From Rhodobacteraceae bacterium UBA1943 (GTDB lineage Bacteria > Pseudomonadota > Alphaproteobacteria > Rhodobacterales > Rhodobacteraceae), in assembly GCA_002336845.1 (NCBI GenBank), contig DDEX01000036.1:1-8191 (forward strand): a stretch of 8,191 nucleotides of DNA, written 5' to 3'. Shown here piece after piece: positions 1 to 5,833 of this stretch. A model generated the notes under the pieces. That model ran no database searches, was not told the DNA's origin, and worked only from the letters and a program-made list of their open reading frames with translations. Position numbers and translations under genes: made by a program. Positions within the stretch are counted from its first letter, which is position 1. Every line of letters begins with the position of its first letter.

Positions 1-531
1 ACCGGCCCCAAGGCGGGCGGCCCGGCCTATCTGGCCCGCTTTACCCGCGCGCCTGCGCCCGAAGCGGCGGTCGAAGACCGTGTCACCACCGAGGCTGAGG
101 CGCAGGCCGCCCTGCGCAGCCCCCGCACCGCCGCGCCGGATGGCGCACAGGTTTTGCCCGGCCCAACCGGCGAATCCAACCGTCTGACCACCCGGGCCCG
201 TCCCCCGATCCTGTGTCTGGGCCCCTCTGCCGCAATGGCAATGCGTCAGGCCGAGCAGATTCGCGCCCTTGGCGGCCTGGCTGTCGAGGCGCCGGGGCTG
301 GACCCTGCCGCGCTGACCCGTCTGCACGGGTTTGGCGGCGCGATCTGGTGGGGCGATGTTGCCGGGGGACGTACCCGGGCGCAGGCGCTGGCAGCGCGCA
401 CGGGGCCGATCCTGCCCCTGATCACCGATGCCCCCGATGCGGCCCATGCCCTGATGGAGCGGCACATCTGCATCGACACCACCGCTTCGGGCGGGAATGC
501 GCAGTTGCTGGCCGAGGTTTCGGAAAGCTGA
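1..531 (+). CDS. putA: PutA, proline dehydrogenase/P5C dehydrogenase, C-terminal part (5' truncated by window)
   Basis: This is the last 176 residues of the bifunctional enzyme that oxidises proline to glutamate through pyrroline-5-carboxylate. The frame is open from base 1. It begins with TGPKAGGPAYLARF, the end of the aldehyde dehydrogenase (P5C dehydrogenase) domain as seen in PutA proteins. About 110 residues then resemble the extra C-terminal ALDH-superfamily domain of long (type B) PutAs. It ends with RHICIDTTASGGNAQLLAEV, matching the conserved C-terminal PutA motif (xxxNTxAAGGNAxLxxx) that closes the substrate-channelling cavity. Proline dehydrogenase and the ALDH catalytic residues lie outside the window. 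Gene identity rests on these two motifs and is quite secure. The total length and the presence of an N-terminal DNA-binding domain cannot be judged; alphaproteobacterial PutAs usually lack it. The next gene starts 101 nt downstream on the same strand. Confidence 0.9.
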   Translation, partial: TGPKAGGPAYLARFTRAPAPEAAVEDRVTTEAEAQAALRSPRTAAPDGAQVLPGPTGESNRLTTRARPPILCLGPSAAMAMRQAEQIRALGGLAVEAPGLDPAALTRLHGFGGAIWWGDVAGGRTRAQALAARTGPILPLITDAPDAAHALMERHICIDTTASGGNAQLLAEVSES

Positions 532-596
532 CCGCCCGATCAAACATTCTCCGCACAGGAATTGTGCAACCCCCCGCGCTCTGTTAGGGCTCGGGG

Positions 597-620
597 GCCG
601 GATTGCCGGCATGTTTGTTT
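597..620 (+). terminator. possible weak terminator or attenuator after putA
   Basis: GCCGG (597-601), ATTG loop, CCGGC (606-610) form a short perfect hairpin followed by a T-rich run (ATGTTTGTTTT). Just upstream, CCCCCG (571-576) and CGGGGG (592-597) could form a second stem around a 15-nt loop. It is the only terminator-like structure between putA and the following small gene. It lies immediately before that gene's ribosome binding site, so it might instead fold in that gene's 5' leader. The stem is only 5 bp, so this is tentative. Confidence 0.25.
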
Positions 621-632
621 TCGGAGTGTACC

Positions 633-902
633 ATGAATTCCAAGATTGTGCTTATTGCCTTCGCTGCGGTCCTGGGCCTGTCGGCTTGCAAGGACGACAA
701 GCCTGCCTGCACGGCGGACGAGGCGCAGAAGAAGGTCACTGAAATGATGACCAAGATGCAGGCCCTTGCCACCACCAACCCGGAAAAGCTGGCGACAGTC
801 GGTCAGAAGGCGCAAGAGTTGCAGGCCGATCTGGCCGACGCGCAGAATGACCCGGCCAAGGCCTGTGCCGCGGTGGACGAGTTGATCAAAGCCATGGAAT
901 AA
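633..902 (+). CDS. small predicted lipoprotein of unknown function (89 aa)
   Basis: The 89-residue protein has a classic lipoprotein signal: a short basic start (MNSK), a hydrophobic core at residues 5-16, and lipobox LSAC at 16-19, with Cys19 the predicted lipidated residue. The +2 residue is Lys, not Asp, which in the enterobacterial sorting rule points to the outer membrane. The mature part is about 70 residues, strongly helical and charged (Lys/Glu/Gln/Ala), probably a helical hairpin. Two further cysteines (26 and 78) sit near its two ends and could form a disulfide in the periplasm. The ATG at 633 is chosen because GGAG (623-626) lies 6 nt upstream. A TTG 10 codons earlier is in frame but would spoil the signal peptide. 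It appears monocistronic, with a strong terminator 27 nt after the stop. I do not recognise a named family, and function is unknown. Confidence 0.85.
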   Translation: MNSKIVLIAFAAVLGLSACKDDKPACTADEAQKKVTEMMTKMQALATTNPEKLATVGQKAQELQADLADAQNDPAKACAAVDELIKAME

Positions 903-929
903 GCCTGATTTTACAGGTTTCTACTTAGG

Positions 930-960
930 AAAGGCCCGGCATTTTTGCCGGGCCTTTCTG
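930..960 (+). terminator. strong rho-independent terminator
   Basis: A perfect 12-bp stem, AAAGGCCCGGCA (930-941) paired with TGCCGGGCCTTT (946-957), closes a TTTT loop (942-945). The descending arm ends in TTT followed by CTG. It sits 27 nt after the stop of the small lipoprotein gene. Because the stem starts with AAA, it could also act on the opposite strand, although no minus-strand gene runs into it here. Confidence 0.88.
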
Positions 961-1138
961 TTGGCAGCCGGAAAGTGGCGCCGGGTAACCGGCGTTGATG
1001 CCCGCGGCCCCTCGCGCAGGTTATCCTGCTTTGGCGCAGGACGATCCGCCTTGTATGTGCCGGGCCTGATGGGCAACCTATGACCCGTATTTCACCCGGA
1101 ATCCTGAAGTTCGCATTTTTCTGAAAGTTCCAGTCGTC
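961..1138. other. non-coding stretch with small inverted repeats
   Basis: No convincing gene is seen. CGCCGG (979-984), GTAA loop, CCGGCG (989-994) is a perfect short hairpin. GCAGG (1016-1020), CCTGC (1025-1029) and GCAGG (1036-1040) form an arrangement in which the middle segment can pair with either neighbour. A frame is open without a stop from 1070 into the small ORF at 1139 (see that entry). Codon bias is not gene-like between the terminator and about 1100. Confidence 0.4.
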
Positions 1139-1318
1139 ATGGTTGCGCGTGGCCTGATCGCCGGGCCCGCCTGCGCCGGTGGCCAGCGGGCGCCGATCAA
1201 CGAGCCCGCCGCAGTTCCCAAGCACACCCATATAAACCCGAAATCGGATGATCACGGCGATCATGGTCATTCCGGTCAGGGCGGCGGTGGTCATGGCGGT
1301 GGCGGGGGGCACGAGTAA
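1139..1318 (+). CDS. small His/Gly-rich protein, possibly a decayed lipoprotein (59 aa)
   Basis: The ORF from ATG 1139 encodes 59 residues. The middle is proline-rich (PINEPAAVPKHTHINP), and the tail is dominated by His, Gly and Asp (DDHGDHGHSGQ, then glycine runs split by His, ending HE). Such tails often bind divalent metals, but that is inference. The compositional tail ending exactly at a stop suggests real coding sequence. Oddly, the frame stays open upstream to 1070 and reads RIFLKVPVVM just before the ATG, so together with ARGLIAGPAC the region resembles a lipoprotein signal peptide. It has no ATG, GTG or TTG at its expected beginning and an imperfect lipobox. No good ribosome binding site precedes 1139. 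It may therefore be an intact short gene, a gene with a non-standard start (CTG at 1121 or upstream), or a remnant with a frameshift near 1105-1115. Function unknown. Confidence 0.42.
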   Translation: MVARGLIAGPACAGGQRAPINEPAAVPKHTHINPKSDDHGDHGHSGQGGGGHGGGGGHE

Positions 1319-1366
1319 CCGGCCCGCGCCCCGCCTGGATGTCGGTCGGTGCCTGTTGGGTCCGGC

Positions 1367-1395
1367 TTGACGCAGGCGCGCGCATCGGCCAGCCT
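1367..1395 (+). promoter_or_regulatory. candidate promoter for the rhomboid gene
   Basis: TTGACG (1367-1372) matches the -35 consensus well. Seventeen bases later CAGCCT (1390-1395) is a poor -10. A start of transcription about 7 nt further on would coincide with the rhomboid ATG at 1402, which would make the mRNA leaderless. The rhomboid ATG has no recognisable Shine-Dalgarno sequence in the preceding 20 nt, which is compatible with this idea but does not prove it. Confidence 0.22.
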
Positions 1396-1401
1396 TGCCC
1401 G

Positions 1402-2145
1402 ATGTTCCCGATCCGCGACCACAACCCTTCGGGGCGCACGCCCTATGTGACCTGGGCCCTGATCATCGCCAATGTGGTGATCTTTTTCGGCTATTGGCTG
1501 ACAATCCCGGACGGATACCGGCTGAACCTGTTCTTTTACACTTGGGGTTTGGTGCCGCAGCGCGTGATGGCGGGGCAGGGGTATGAGACGATCCTTACCT
1601 CGATGTTCCTGCATGGCGGCTGGATGCACCTTCTGGGCAATATGTGGTTCCTGCGCCTGTTTGGCGACAATCTCGAGGATGAGATGGGCCACGGCGGGTT
1701 CTTGCTGTTCTATTTGCTGGGGGGCCTCGCGGCGGCGGCGTTGCAGGTAGGATCGGATCCCGCCTCGCCCATGCCGATGGTCGGGGCCTCGGGCGCGATT
1801 GCCGGGGTGATGGGGGGCTATCTGCTGTTGTTTCCCAAGGCGCGGGTGGATGTGCTGTTCATCTTCATCATCTTCTTCCGCGTCTTTGCCATTCCGGCCT
1901 GGATCGTGCTGGGCGTCTGGTTCGCGCTTCAGGTCTTCAGCGGTGTGTCGGTGCCCAGTGACGGCGGCGGGGTGGCCTATCTCGCCCATGTCGGCGGATT
2001 TCTTGGTGGGCTGGTGCTGGCGGTCCCGGCATGGTTGCGCCGGGGCGGAACGGGGTATTGGCAAACGAACCAAGGCCAGCCGCCCCACCCGCCCAAGGAT
2101 TACGCCTTCCAGCGCAGTTCGATCCCGCGCATACCCCGGCGATGA
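1402..2145 (+). CDS. rhomboid family intramembrane serine protease
   Basis: The 247-residue polytopic membrane protein belongs to the rhomboid (S54) family, which cleaves transmembrane substrates within the bilayer. Catalytic features are intact: the nucleophile Ser130 in GASGAIAG (128-135) and the general base His196 in LAHVGGFLGG (195-204), preceded by the conserved HxxxN motif HLLGN (76-80). The protein has six or so hydrophobic segments (about 16-35, 62-82, 98-115, 126-145, 148-175 and 191-211). It then has a short hydrophilic proline-rich and basic C-terminal tail (222-247) on the cytoplasmic side. The ATG at 1402 is chosen because MFPIRDHNPSGRTPYVTWAL is the conserved N-terminus of this subgroup; an in-frame ATG 21 codons earlier adds unrelated residues. 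The substrate cannot be deduced. The gene converges on the moeB-like gene with 4 nt between stop codons. Confidence 0.92.
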   Translation: MFPIRDHNPSGRTPYVTWALIIANVVIFFGYWLTIPDGYRLNLFFYTWGLVPQRVMAGQGYETILTSMFLHGGWMHLLGNMWFLRLFGDNLEDEMGHGGFLLFYLLGGLAAAALQVGSDPASPMPMVGASGAIAGVMGGYLLLFPKARVDVLFIFIIFFRVFAIPAWIVLGVWFALQVFSGVSVPSDGGGVAYLAHVGGFLGGLVLAVPAWLRRGGTGYWQTNQGQPPHPPKDYAFQRSSIPRIPRR

Positions 2146-2149
2146 TCTG

Positions 2150-3181
2150 TCAGGCCTGGCTGTTGCCGCACACAGGGCAATCCGCCCGCCGCTTGACCCC
2201 GATTACCCGGTTCTCGGCATAAAGCGCATCGTGAATCATCAACCGCCCCGCCAGCGTTTCGCCCGCGCCGGTCAGATGCTTGATTGCCTCGGTCGCCATG
2301 ATCGCGCCGATGATGCCGGGCAGGGGGGCCACCACGCCTGCCTCGGCGCAGGTGGGCACCATGCCGGGGGCCGGGCGTTCTGGAAAGACGCATTGGTAAC
2401 AGGGCGCCCCTGCGGCAGGGTGATAAAGCGAAACCTGCCCTTCCCACTGAGTCATCGCACCAGAGATCAGGGGCTTGCCCAGTTCAACGCAGACCCGGTT
2501 GACCAGATAGCGGGTGTCGAAGTTGTCGGTGCCGTCCAGCACGAGGTCATAGTCGGCAATCAGATCGCGGGCGATGTCTTCGGTCAGGCGGCGGCGATAG
2601 GGACGCAGGGTAATGAACGGGTTCAGCGCGCTGGCCGCGACTTGGGCCGATTGTACCTTGGGCAGGCCGATCCGGGCATCGGTATGGAGGATCTGCCGTT
2701 GCAGGTTCGACGCCTCGACCGCGTCGTCGTCGATCACGCCAAGGGTGCCAACCCCCGCTGCCGCCAGATACAGGATGACGGGCGAGCCAAGGCCCCCCGC
2801 GCCCACCACCAGCACCTTGGCGTCACGCAGTCGCATCTGCCCCGGACCGCCAATCTCTCGCAACAGGATGTGGCGGGCATATCGGTTCAGCTCGGCCGTG
2901 CTGGCGCCGGTAGCCTGCGCCTCTTGCGGTTTTGACCGCGCCTTCAACCGGTTCAGCACGACGACATAGCCCAGAGCCAGCAGGGCGGCGGCCCCCAGCA
3001 CCAGCCATCCCGCCGCCGATCCGCCGATGGCGGTGCGCAAGGGGTTGCCCTCGGGCAGTGCCAGATGCGCCAGCACGGCCGCCCCCCAGAGCAGGATGAC
3101 CATTTGCAGGCGCAGCCTGACCGGCGTGCCAAAGACCCAGCCCAGCCCCCACAGCCCCGCCATCAGGGCCAGGACCAGCAT
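2150..3181 (-). CDS. moeB: HesA/MoeB/ThiF family adenylyltransferase with N-terminal membrane anchor
   Basis: This is an E1-like enzyme of 343 residues. The catalytic part (about 95-343) has the family order: ATP-binding loop GAGGLG (127-132), DDD (151-153), NLQRQ (159-163), LDGTDN (215-220), zinc ligands CYQC (261, 264) and CPVC (335, 338), and a putative catalytic Cys278 in VPTC. Such enzymes adenylate the C-terminal Gly-Gly of a small sulfur carrier: MoaD for molybdopterin, or ThiS for thiamine. The full zinc site and the ADDR-less, rhodanese-less layout fit MoeB best. Unusually, about 80 extra N-terminal residues contain three hydrophobic segments (about 1-18, 25-42 and 55-76), then a basic linker (NRLKARSK). 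This predicts a membrane-tethered enzyme with its catalytic domain in the cytoplasm. Its ATG shares one base with the dut stop (TGATG), indicating coupled translation. No moaD, moaE or thiS is in the window, so the carrier partner is unknown and MoeB versus ThiF remains open. Confidence 0.85.
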   Translation of the reverse strand: MLVLALMAGLWGLGWVFGTPVRLRLQMVILLWGAAVLAHLALPEGNPLRTAIGGSAAGWLVLGAAALLALGYVVVLNRLKARSKPQEAQATGASTAELNRYARHILLREIGGPGQMRLRDAKVLVVGAGGLGSPVILYLAAAGVGTLGVIDDDAVEASNLQRQILHTDARIGLPKVQSAQVAASALNPFITLRPYRRRLTEDIARDLIADYDLVLDGTDNFDTRYLVNRVCVELGKPLISGAMTQWEGQVSLYHPAAGAPCYQCVFPERPAPGMVPTCAEAGVVAPLPGIIGAIMATEAIKHLTGAGETLAGRLMIHDALYAENRVIGVKRRADCPVCGNSQA

Positions 3182-3648
3182 CAGCGCAAGCCCGTCGAGC
3201 CGAAGCCGCCGCTGCCGCGCCCGGTTTCGTCAAGGGCATCGACCACGCAGTAGCTGGCTTGCAGAACCGGGGCGATCACGCATTGCGCCACACGGTCGCC
3301 GTGGTGAATGGTGTAGGGGGCAGGGCCAAGGTTCACCAGCGCCACACCCAAGGGGCCGCGATAATCGCTGTCGATGGTGCCGGGTGTGTTGGGCAGGGTA
3401 ATGCCGTGCCGGGTTGCCAGGCCCGACCTTGGGCGGATCTGCATTTCAAACCCCGCCGGAATGGCCACGCGAATGCCGGTTGGCACCACCATCCGTTCCA
3501 TCGGGTCCAGTGTCATGCCCCCCGCGCGCAGTTCGGGCGGTAGGTTGGCGCAGATATCGGCGCCCGCTGAACCCGGTGTCTGATAGGCGGGCAGGGGCAG
3601 GGCGCGGTCGGCCCAATCTTCCCACATCACGGCGATCTGCGGCGTCAT
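3181..3648 (-). CDS. dut: deoxyuridine 5'-triphosphate nucleotidohydrolase (dUTPase)
   Basis: This homotrimeric enzyme hydrolyses dUTP to dUMP and pyrophosphate, keeping uracil out of DNA and supplying thymidylate synthesis. The 155-residue length is normal, and all five dUTPase motifs are present: I PGSAGADICA (25-34), II RPRSGLA (72-78), III NTPGTIDSDYRG (87-98) with the catalytic Asp93, IV GDRVAQ (117-122), and V RGSGGFGSTG (144-153), the flexible P-loop-like tail. Its ATG overlaps the coaBC stop by four bases (ATGA), and its stop overlaps the next ATG by one. It is therefore the middle gene of a tightly coupled set. The coaBC-dut order is also found in other proteobacteria, including E. 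coli (dfp-dut). Little Shine-Dalgarno signal is visible, consistent with translation by re-initiation. Confidence 0.97.
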   Translation of the reverse strand: MTPQIAVMWEDWADRALPLPAYQTPGSAGADICANLPPELRAGGMTLDPMERMVVPTGIRVAIPAGFEMQIRPRSGLATRHGITLPNTPGTIDSDYRGPLGVALVNLGPAPYTIHHGDRVAQCVIAPVLQASYCVVDALDETGRGSGGFGSTGLR

Positions 3649-4838
3649 GTCAGTGCCCCGGCAATGCGGGCGGCAAGCTGGCGGGCAACCTGATCCTTGG
3701 CCATGCGCGGCCAGCTTTCGGCACCGTCTGCGGTGATCAGGGTCACGGCGTTCTCTGCCCCGCCCATGATGCCGGTTTCGGGTGAGACATCATTCGCAAC
3801 GATCCAGTCGCAGCCCTTGCGCAGGCGCTTGGCGGTGGCATGGTCCACCACCTTTTCCGTCTCGGCGGCAAAACCCACGACAAGCCGGGGGCGGTTCGCG
3901 CCCTTGGAAACCGTGGCCAGAATATCGGGGTTCTCGGCAAACTCCAGCGCAGGCGCGCGGCCAGAGCCATCCTTTTTCATCTTCTGCCCCGCCGCATTGG
4001 CCACGCGCCAGTCGGCCACGGCGGCGGCCATCACCGCGGCATCCGCGGGCAAGGCGGCCCGCACGGCATCCAGCATCTCGCGCGCGGTTTCCACCCGAAC
4101 CACCGCCACGCCTTCGGGCGACGGCACCGAGGCCGGGCCGGTCACGAACGTCACCCGTGCGCCCAGATCGCGCAGCGCGGCGGCAAGTGCGGTGCCTTGC
4201 GCACCGGACGAGCGGTTGGCAATATAGCGCACGGGGTCAATCGGCTCATGCGTGGGGCCAGAGGTCACCAGAACGTGCTTGCCCGCCAGCGGGCCCTCGG
4301 TCAGGGCGGCGCTGATCGCGGCCAGTATCGCCTCGGGTTCCGCAAGTCTGCCCGGCCCGTATTCGCCGCAGGCCATCTCGCCCTCATCCGGGCCGGTGAA
4401 CAGCACGCCGTCGGCCTTCAGCGTCGCGATGTTGCGCTGGGTTGCCGGGTGCTGCCACATCCGCACGTTCATGGCGGGGGCCACCAGAACCCGTGTGTCG
4501 GTGGCCAAAAGCAGGGTCGAGGCCAGATCATCCGCACGCCCTGTGGCCATTTTCGCCATCAGGTCGGCCGTTGCCGGGGCCACCACGATCAGGTCGGCCA
4601 CGCGGGAAAGCTGGATATGGCCCATCTCGGCCTCATCCGTTAGGTCGAACAGGCTTTGGTAAACCTTTTCGCCCGCCAGCGCCGAAACTGACAGCGGGGT
4701 GACGAATTCGGCCCCGCCTGCCGTCAGAACCGGAGTGACCGCCGCACCCTGACCACGCAACAGCCTGATCAGGAGCAGAGACTTGTAGGCCGCGATCCCG
4801 CCGCCGATCACCAGAAGAATGCGTTTTCCCGCCAGCAT
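3645..4838 (-). CDS. coaBC: bifunctional phosphopantothenoylcysteine decarboxylase / phosphopantothenate-cysteine ligase
   Basis: CoaBC performs two consecutive steps of coenzyme A synthesis. CoaB joins cysteine to 4'-phosphopantothenate using CTP, and the FMN-dependent CoaC then decarboxylates the product. The 397 residues match the family length. The N-terminal CoaC domain (1-185) has the flavin-binding IGGGIAAYK (11-19), the catalytic His74 in GHIQLSR, PAMNVRMW (121-128) and the active-site Cys157 in MACGEYGPGR. The C-terminal CoaB domain (186-397) has VTSGPTHEPID (191-201), IANRSSG (206-212), AAAVADWR (271-278), the lysines MKK (287-289), NPDIL (303-307) and GFAAET (322-327). ATG 4838 is preceded by GGAGGG (4850-4845 on the minus strand) at 6-nt spacing, the best ribosome binding site of this cluster. 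It follows the sigma factor gene by 54 nt with no convincing terminator between them. Confidence 0.97.
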   Translation of the reverse strand: MLAGKRILLVIGGGIAAYKSLLLIRLLRGQGAAVTPVLTAGGAEFVTPLSVSALAGEKVYQSLFDLTDEAEMGHIQLSRVADLIVVAPATADLMAKMATGRADDLASTLLLATDTRVLVAPAMNVRMWQHPATQRNIATLKADGVLFTGPDEGEMACGEYGPGRLAEPEAILAAISAALTEGPLAGKHVLVTSGPTHEPIDPVRYIANRSSGAQGTALAAALRDLGARVTFVTGPASVPSPEGVAVVRVETAREMLDAVRAALPADAAVMAAAVADWRVANAAGQKMKKDGSGRAPALEFAENPDILATVSKGANRPRLVVGFAAETEKVVDHATAKRLRKGCDWIVANDVSPETGIMGGAENAVTLITADGAESWPRMAKDQVARQLAARIAGALT

Positions 4839-4892
4839 GATGCGCCCTCCGCTGCCACCCAGACTTAGGCGGCGCGGGGCCGGGACGCAACC

Positions 4893-5771
4893 TTACGAAA
4901 GAAGCGCCTGCAACTCTGGCGCATCGGCCGAAAGGGTGGCGCGCAGCTTGGCATAGGCGCCGCATTCGAGCTGGCGCACCCGTTCCTTCGAAACGCCCAG
5001 CTCTGACCCAAGGCTTTCCAGGGTCAGCGGCCGGTCTGCCAATTGGCGGGCCGCGACGATGCGTCGCTCGCGCTCTGACAGCCCGGCCAGCGCACGCCCC
5101 AGCCCGTCGCGGATGCGGCGGTGGTCATGGGCGGCGGCAAAGGCGGCCTCTGGCTGGGGGCTGTCATCGACAATCAGGTCAATCCATTCGCGCCCGTCGG
5201 CATCCGAGGCCTGTGGCGTGTTGAGCGAGGCATCGCCCCCTTGCAGCCGCCCTTCCATCATCGCCACCTCGGCTGGCGTCACGCCCAAATCCTGGGCCAC
5301 CCGCGCCCGCAAGGTGGCGGCGTCCAGCGCCTCGCCCCGGTCGCGGGCCGCGCGCTCCAGCTTGGTCTGGGTGCGGCGCAGGTTGAAAAACAGCGTCTTT
5401 TGCCCGGCGGTCGAGCCGGTGCGCACCATAGACCAGTTGCGCATCACGAAATCCTGCAACGCGGCCTTGATCCAGAAATTCGCATAGGTGGAAAAGCGCA
5501 CGCCCTGATCGGGGTCAAACTTTTCCGCAGCTTTCATCAGGCCGACTGATGCCTCTTGCACCATGTCGTTCATCGGCGCGCCATAGCGGCGAAAGCGGGC
5601 GGCGGCGGCGATGGCCAGCCGCAGATGCGCCGTGATCAGGCGGTTCAGCGCCGCGCCGTCGCGGCGGTCACGCCAGGCACGGGCCAGCGTGGCCTCGGTG
5701 GTATGGTCCAGAAGTTCAGCCGTGCGCGCTTGGCGCGAGAGGTCAAGACCGGTATATCGGGCGTGATCCAT
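4893..5771 (-). CDS. rpoH: RpoH-family alternative sigma factor (sigma-32 type, probably RpoHII)
   Basis: This 292-residue sigma-70 superfamily protein directs RNA polymerase to stress promoters. Region 2 covers about 45-117, including DMVQEASVGLMKA (69-81) and FSTYANFWIKAALQDFVMRN (93-112), which melts and reads the -10 element. The diagnostic RpoH box follows as QKTLFFNLRR (124-133). Region 4.2, the -35-reading helix-turn-helix, is LTLESLGSELGVSKERVRQL (249-268). There is no sigma-70 region 1.1. Many Rhodobacterales have two RpoH proteins, RpoHI (heat) and RpoHII (singlet oxygen/oxidative stress under an ECF sigma factor). The N-terminus and overall feel suggest RpoHII, but I cannot align it here. 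ATG 5771 is preceded by AGGAGGG at 7-nt spacing; a TTG 8 codons upstream lies before that site and is rejected. The gene is divergent from cobU and leads the cluster with coaBC, dut and the MoeB-like gene. Confidence 0.92.
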   Translation of the reverse strand: MDHARYTGLDLSRQARTAELLDHTTEATLARAWRDRRDGAALNRLITAHLRLAIAAAARFRRYGAPMNDMVQEASVGLMKAAEKFDPDQGVRFSTYANFWIKAALQDFVMRNWSMVRTGSTAGQKTLFFNLRRTQTKLERAARDRGEALDAATLRARVAQDLGVTPAEVAMMEGRLQGGDASLNTPQASDADGREWIDLIVDDSPQPEAAFAAAHDHRRIRDGLGRALAGLSERERRIVAARQLADRPLTLESLGSELGVSKERVRQLECGAYAKLRATLSADAPELQALLS

Positions 5772-5800
5772 GCGATGTCCCTCCTGCCTGTTCAAAGGGG

Positions 5801-5828
5801 ATACGCGGCAACCCGGAGTTTGGTTTCA
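5801..5828 (-). promoter_or_regulatory. candidate promoter of the sigma factor gene
   Basis: Within the 62-nt divergent region, the minus strand reads GTGAAACC (starting at 5828) and, after a further 14-17 nt, CCGCGTATCC (from 5808). The pair could be read as an ECF-type promoter (GAAAC -35) or as a weak RpoH-type promoter (resembling CTTGAAA / CCCCATNT), the latter implying autoregulation. A start near 5793 would leave a short leader carrying the AGGAGGG site. The match to either consensus is partial. Confidence 0.28.
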
Positions 5829-5833
5829 CGCAG

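Noticed and set aside
911..1312. 133-codon minus-strand open frame across the terminator and the His/Gly ORF
   Set aside because: It runs through a perfect terminator hairpin and has no recognisable domain or ribosome binding site.
1339..1401. Upstream ATG start for the rhomboid gene
   Set aside because: The added 21 residues are polar and unlike the family. The conserved start is MFPIRDHNPS at 1402.
1291..2088. 265-codon open frame on the minus strand opposite the rhomboid gene
   Set aside because: The product is rich in His, Arg, Gln and Pro with no recognisable motif, typical of the antisense of a high-GC membrane protein gene. The plus-strand rhomboid has intact catalytic residues.
1850..2935. 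361-codon open frame on the plus strand spanning the rhomboid 3' end and antisense to the moeB-like gene
   Set aside because: It crosses two well-supported genes in the wrong frame and strand, begins with a serine run from the rhomboid Ile/Phe region, and shows no domain.
3840..4643. 267-codon open frame on the plus strand antisense to coaBC
   Set aside because: Gly/His/Arg-rich shadow of the coaBC coding strand, with no start context and no motif; coaBC is certain.
5772..5795. TTG start extending the sigma factor by 8 residues
   Set aside because: The AGGAGGG ribosome binding site (5785-5779) lies inside this extension and is ideally placed for the ATG at 5771.
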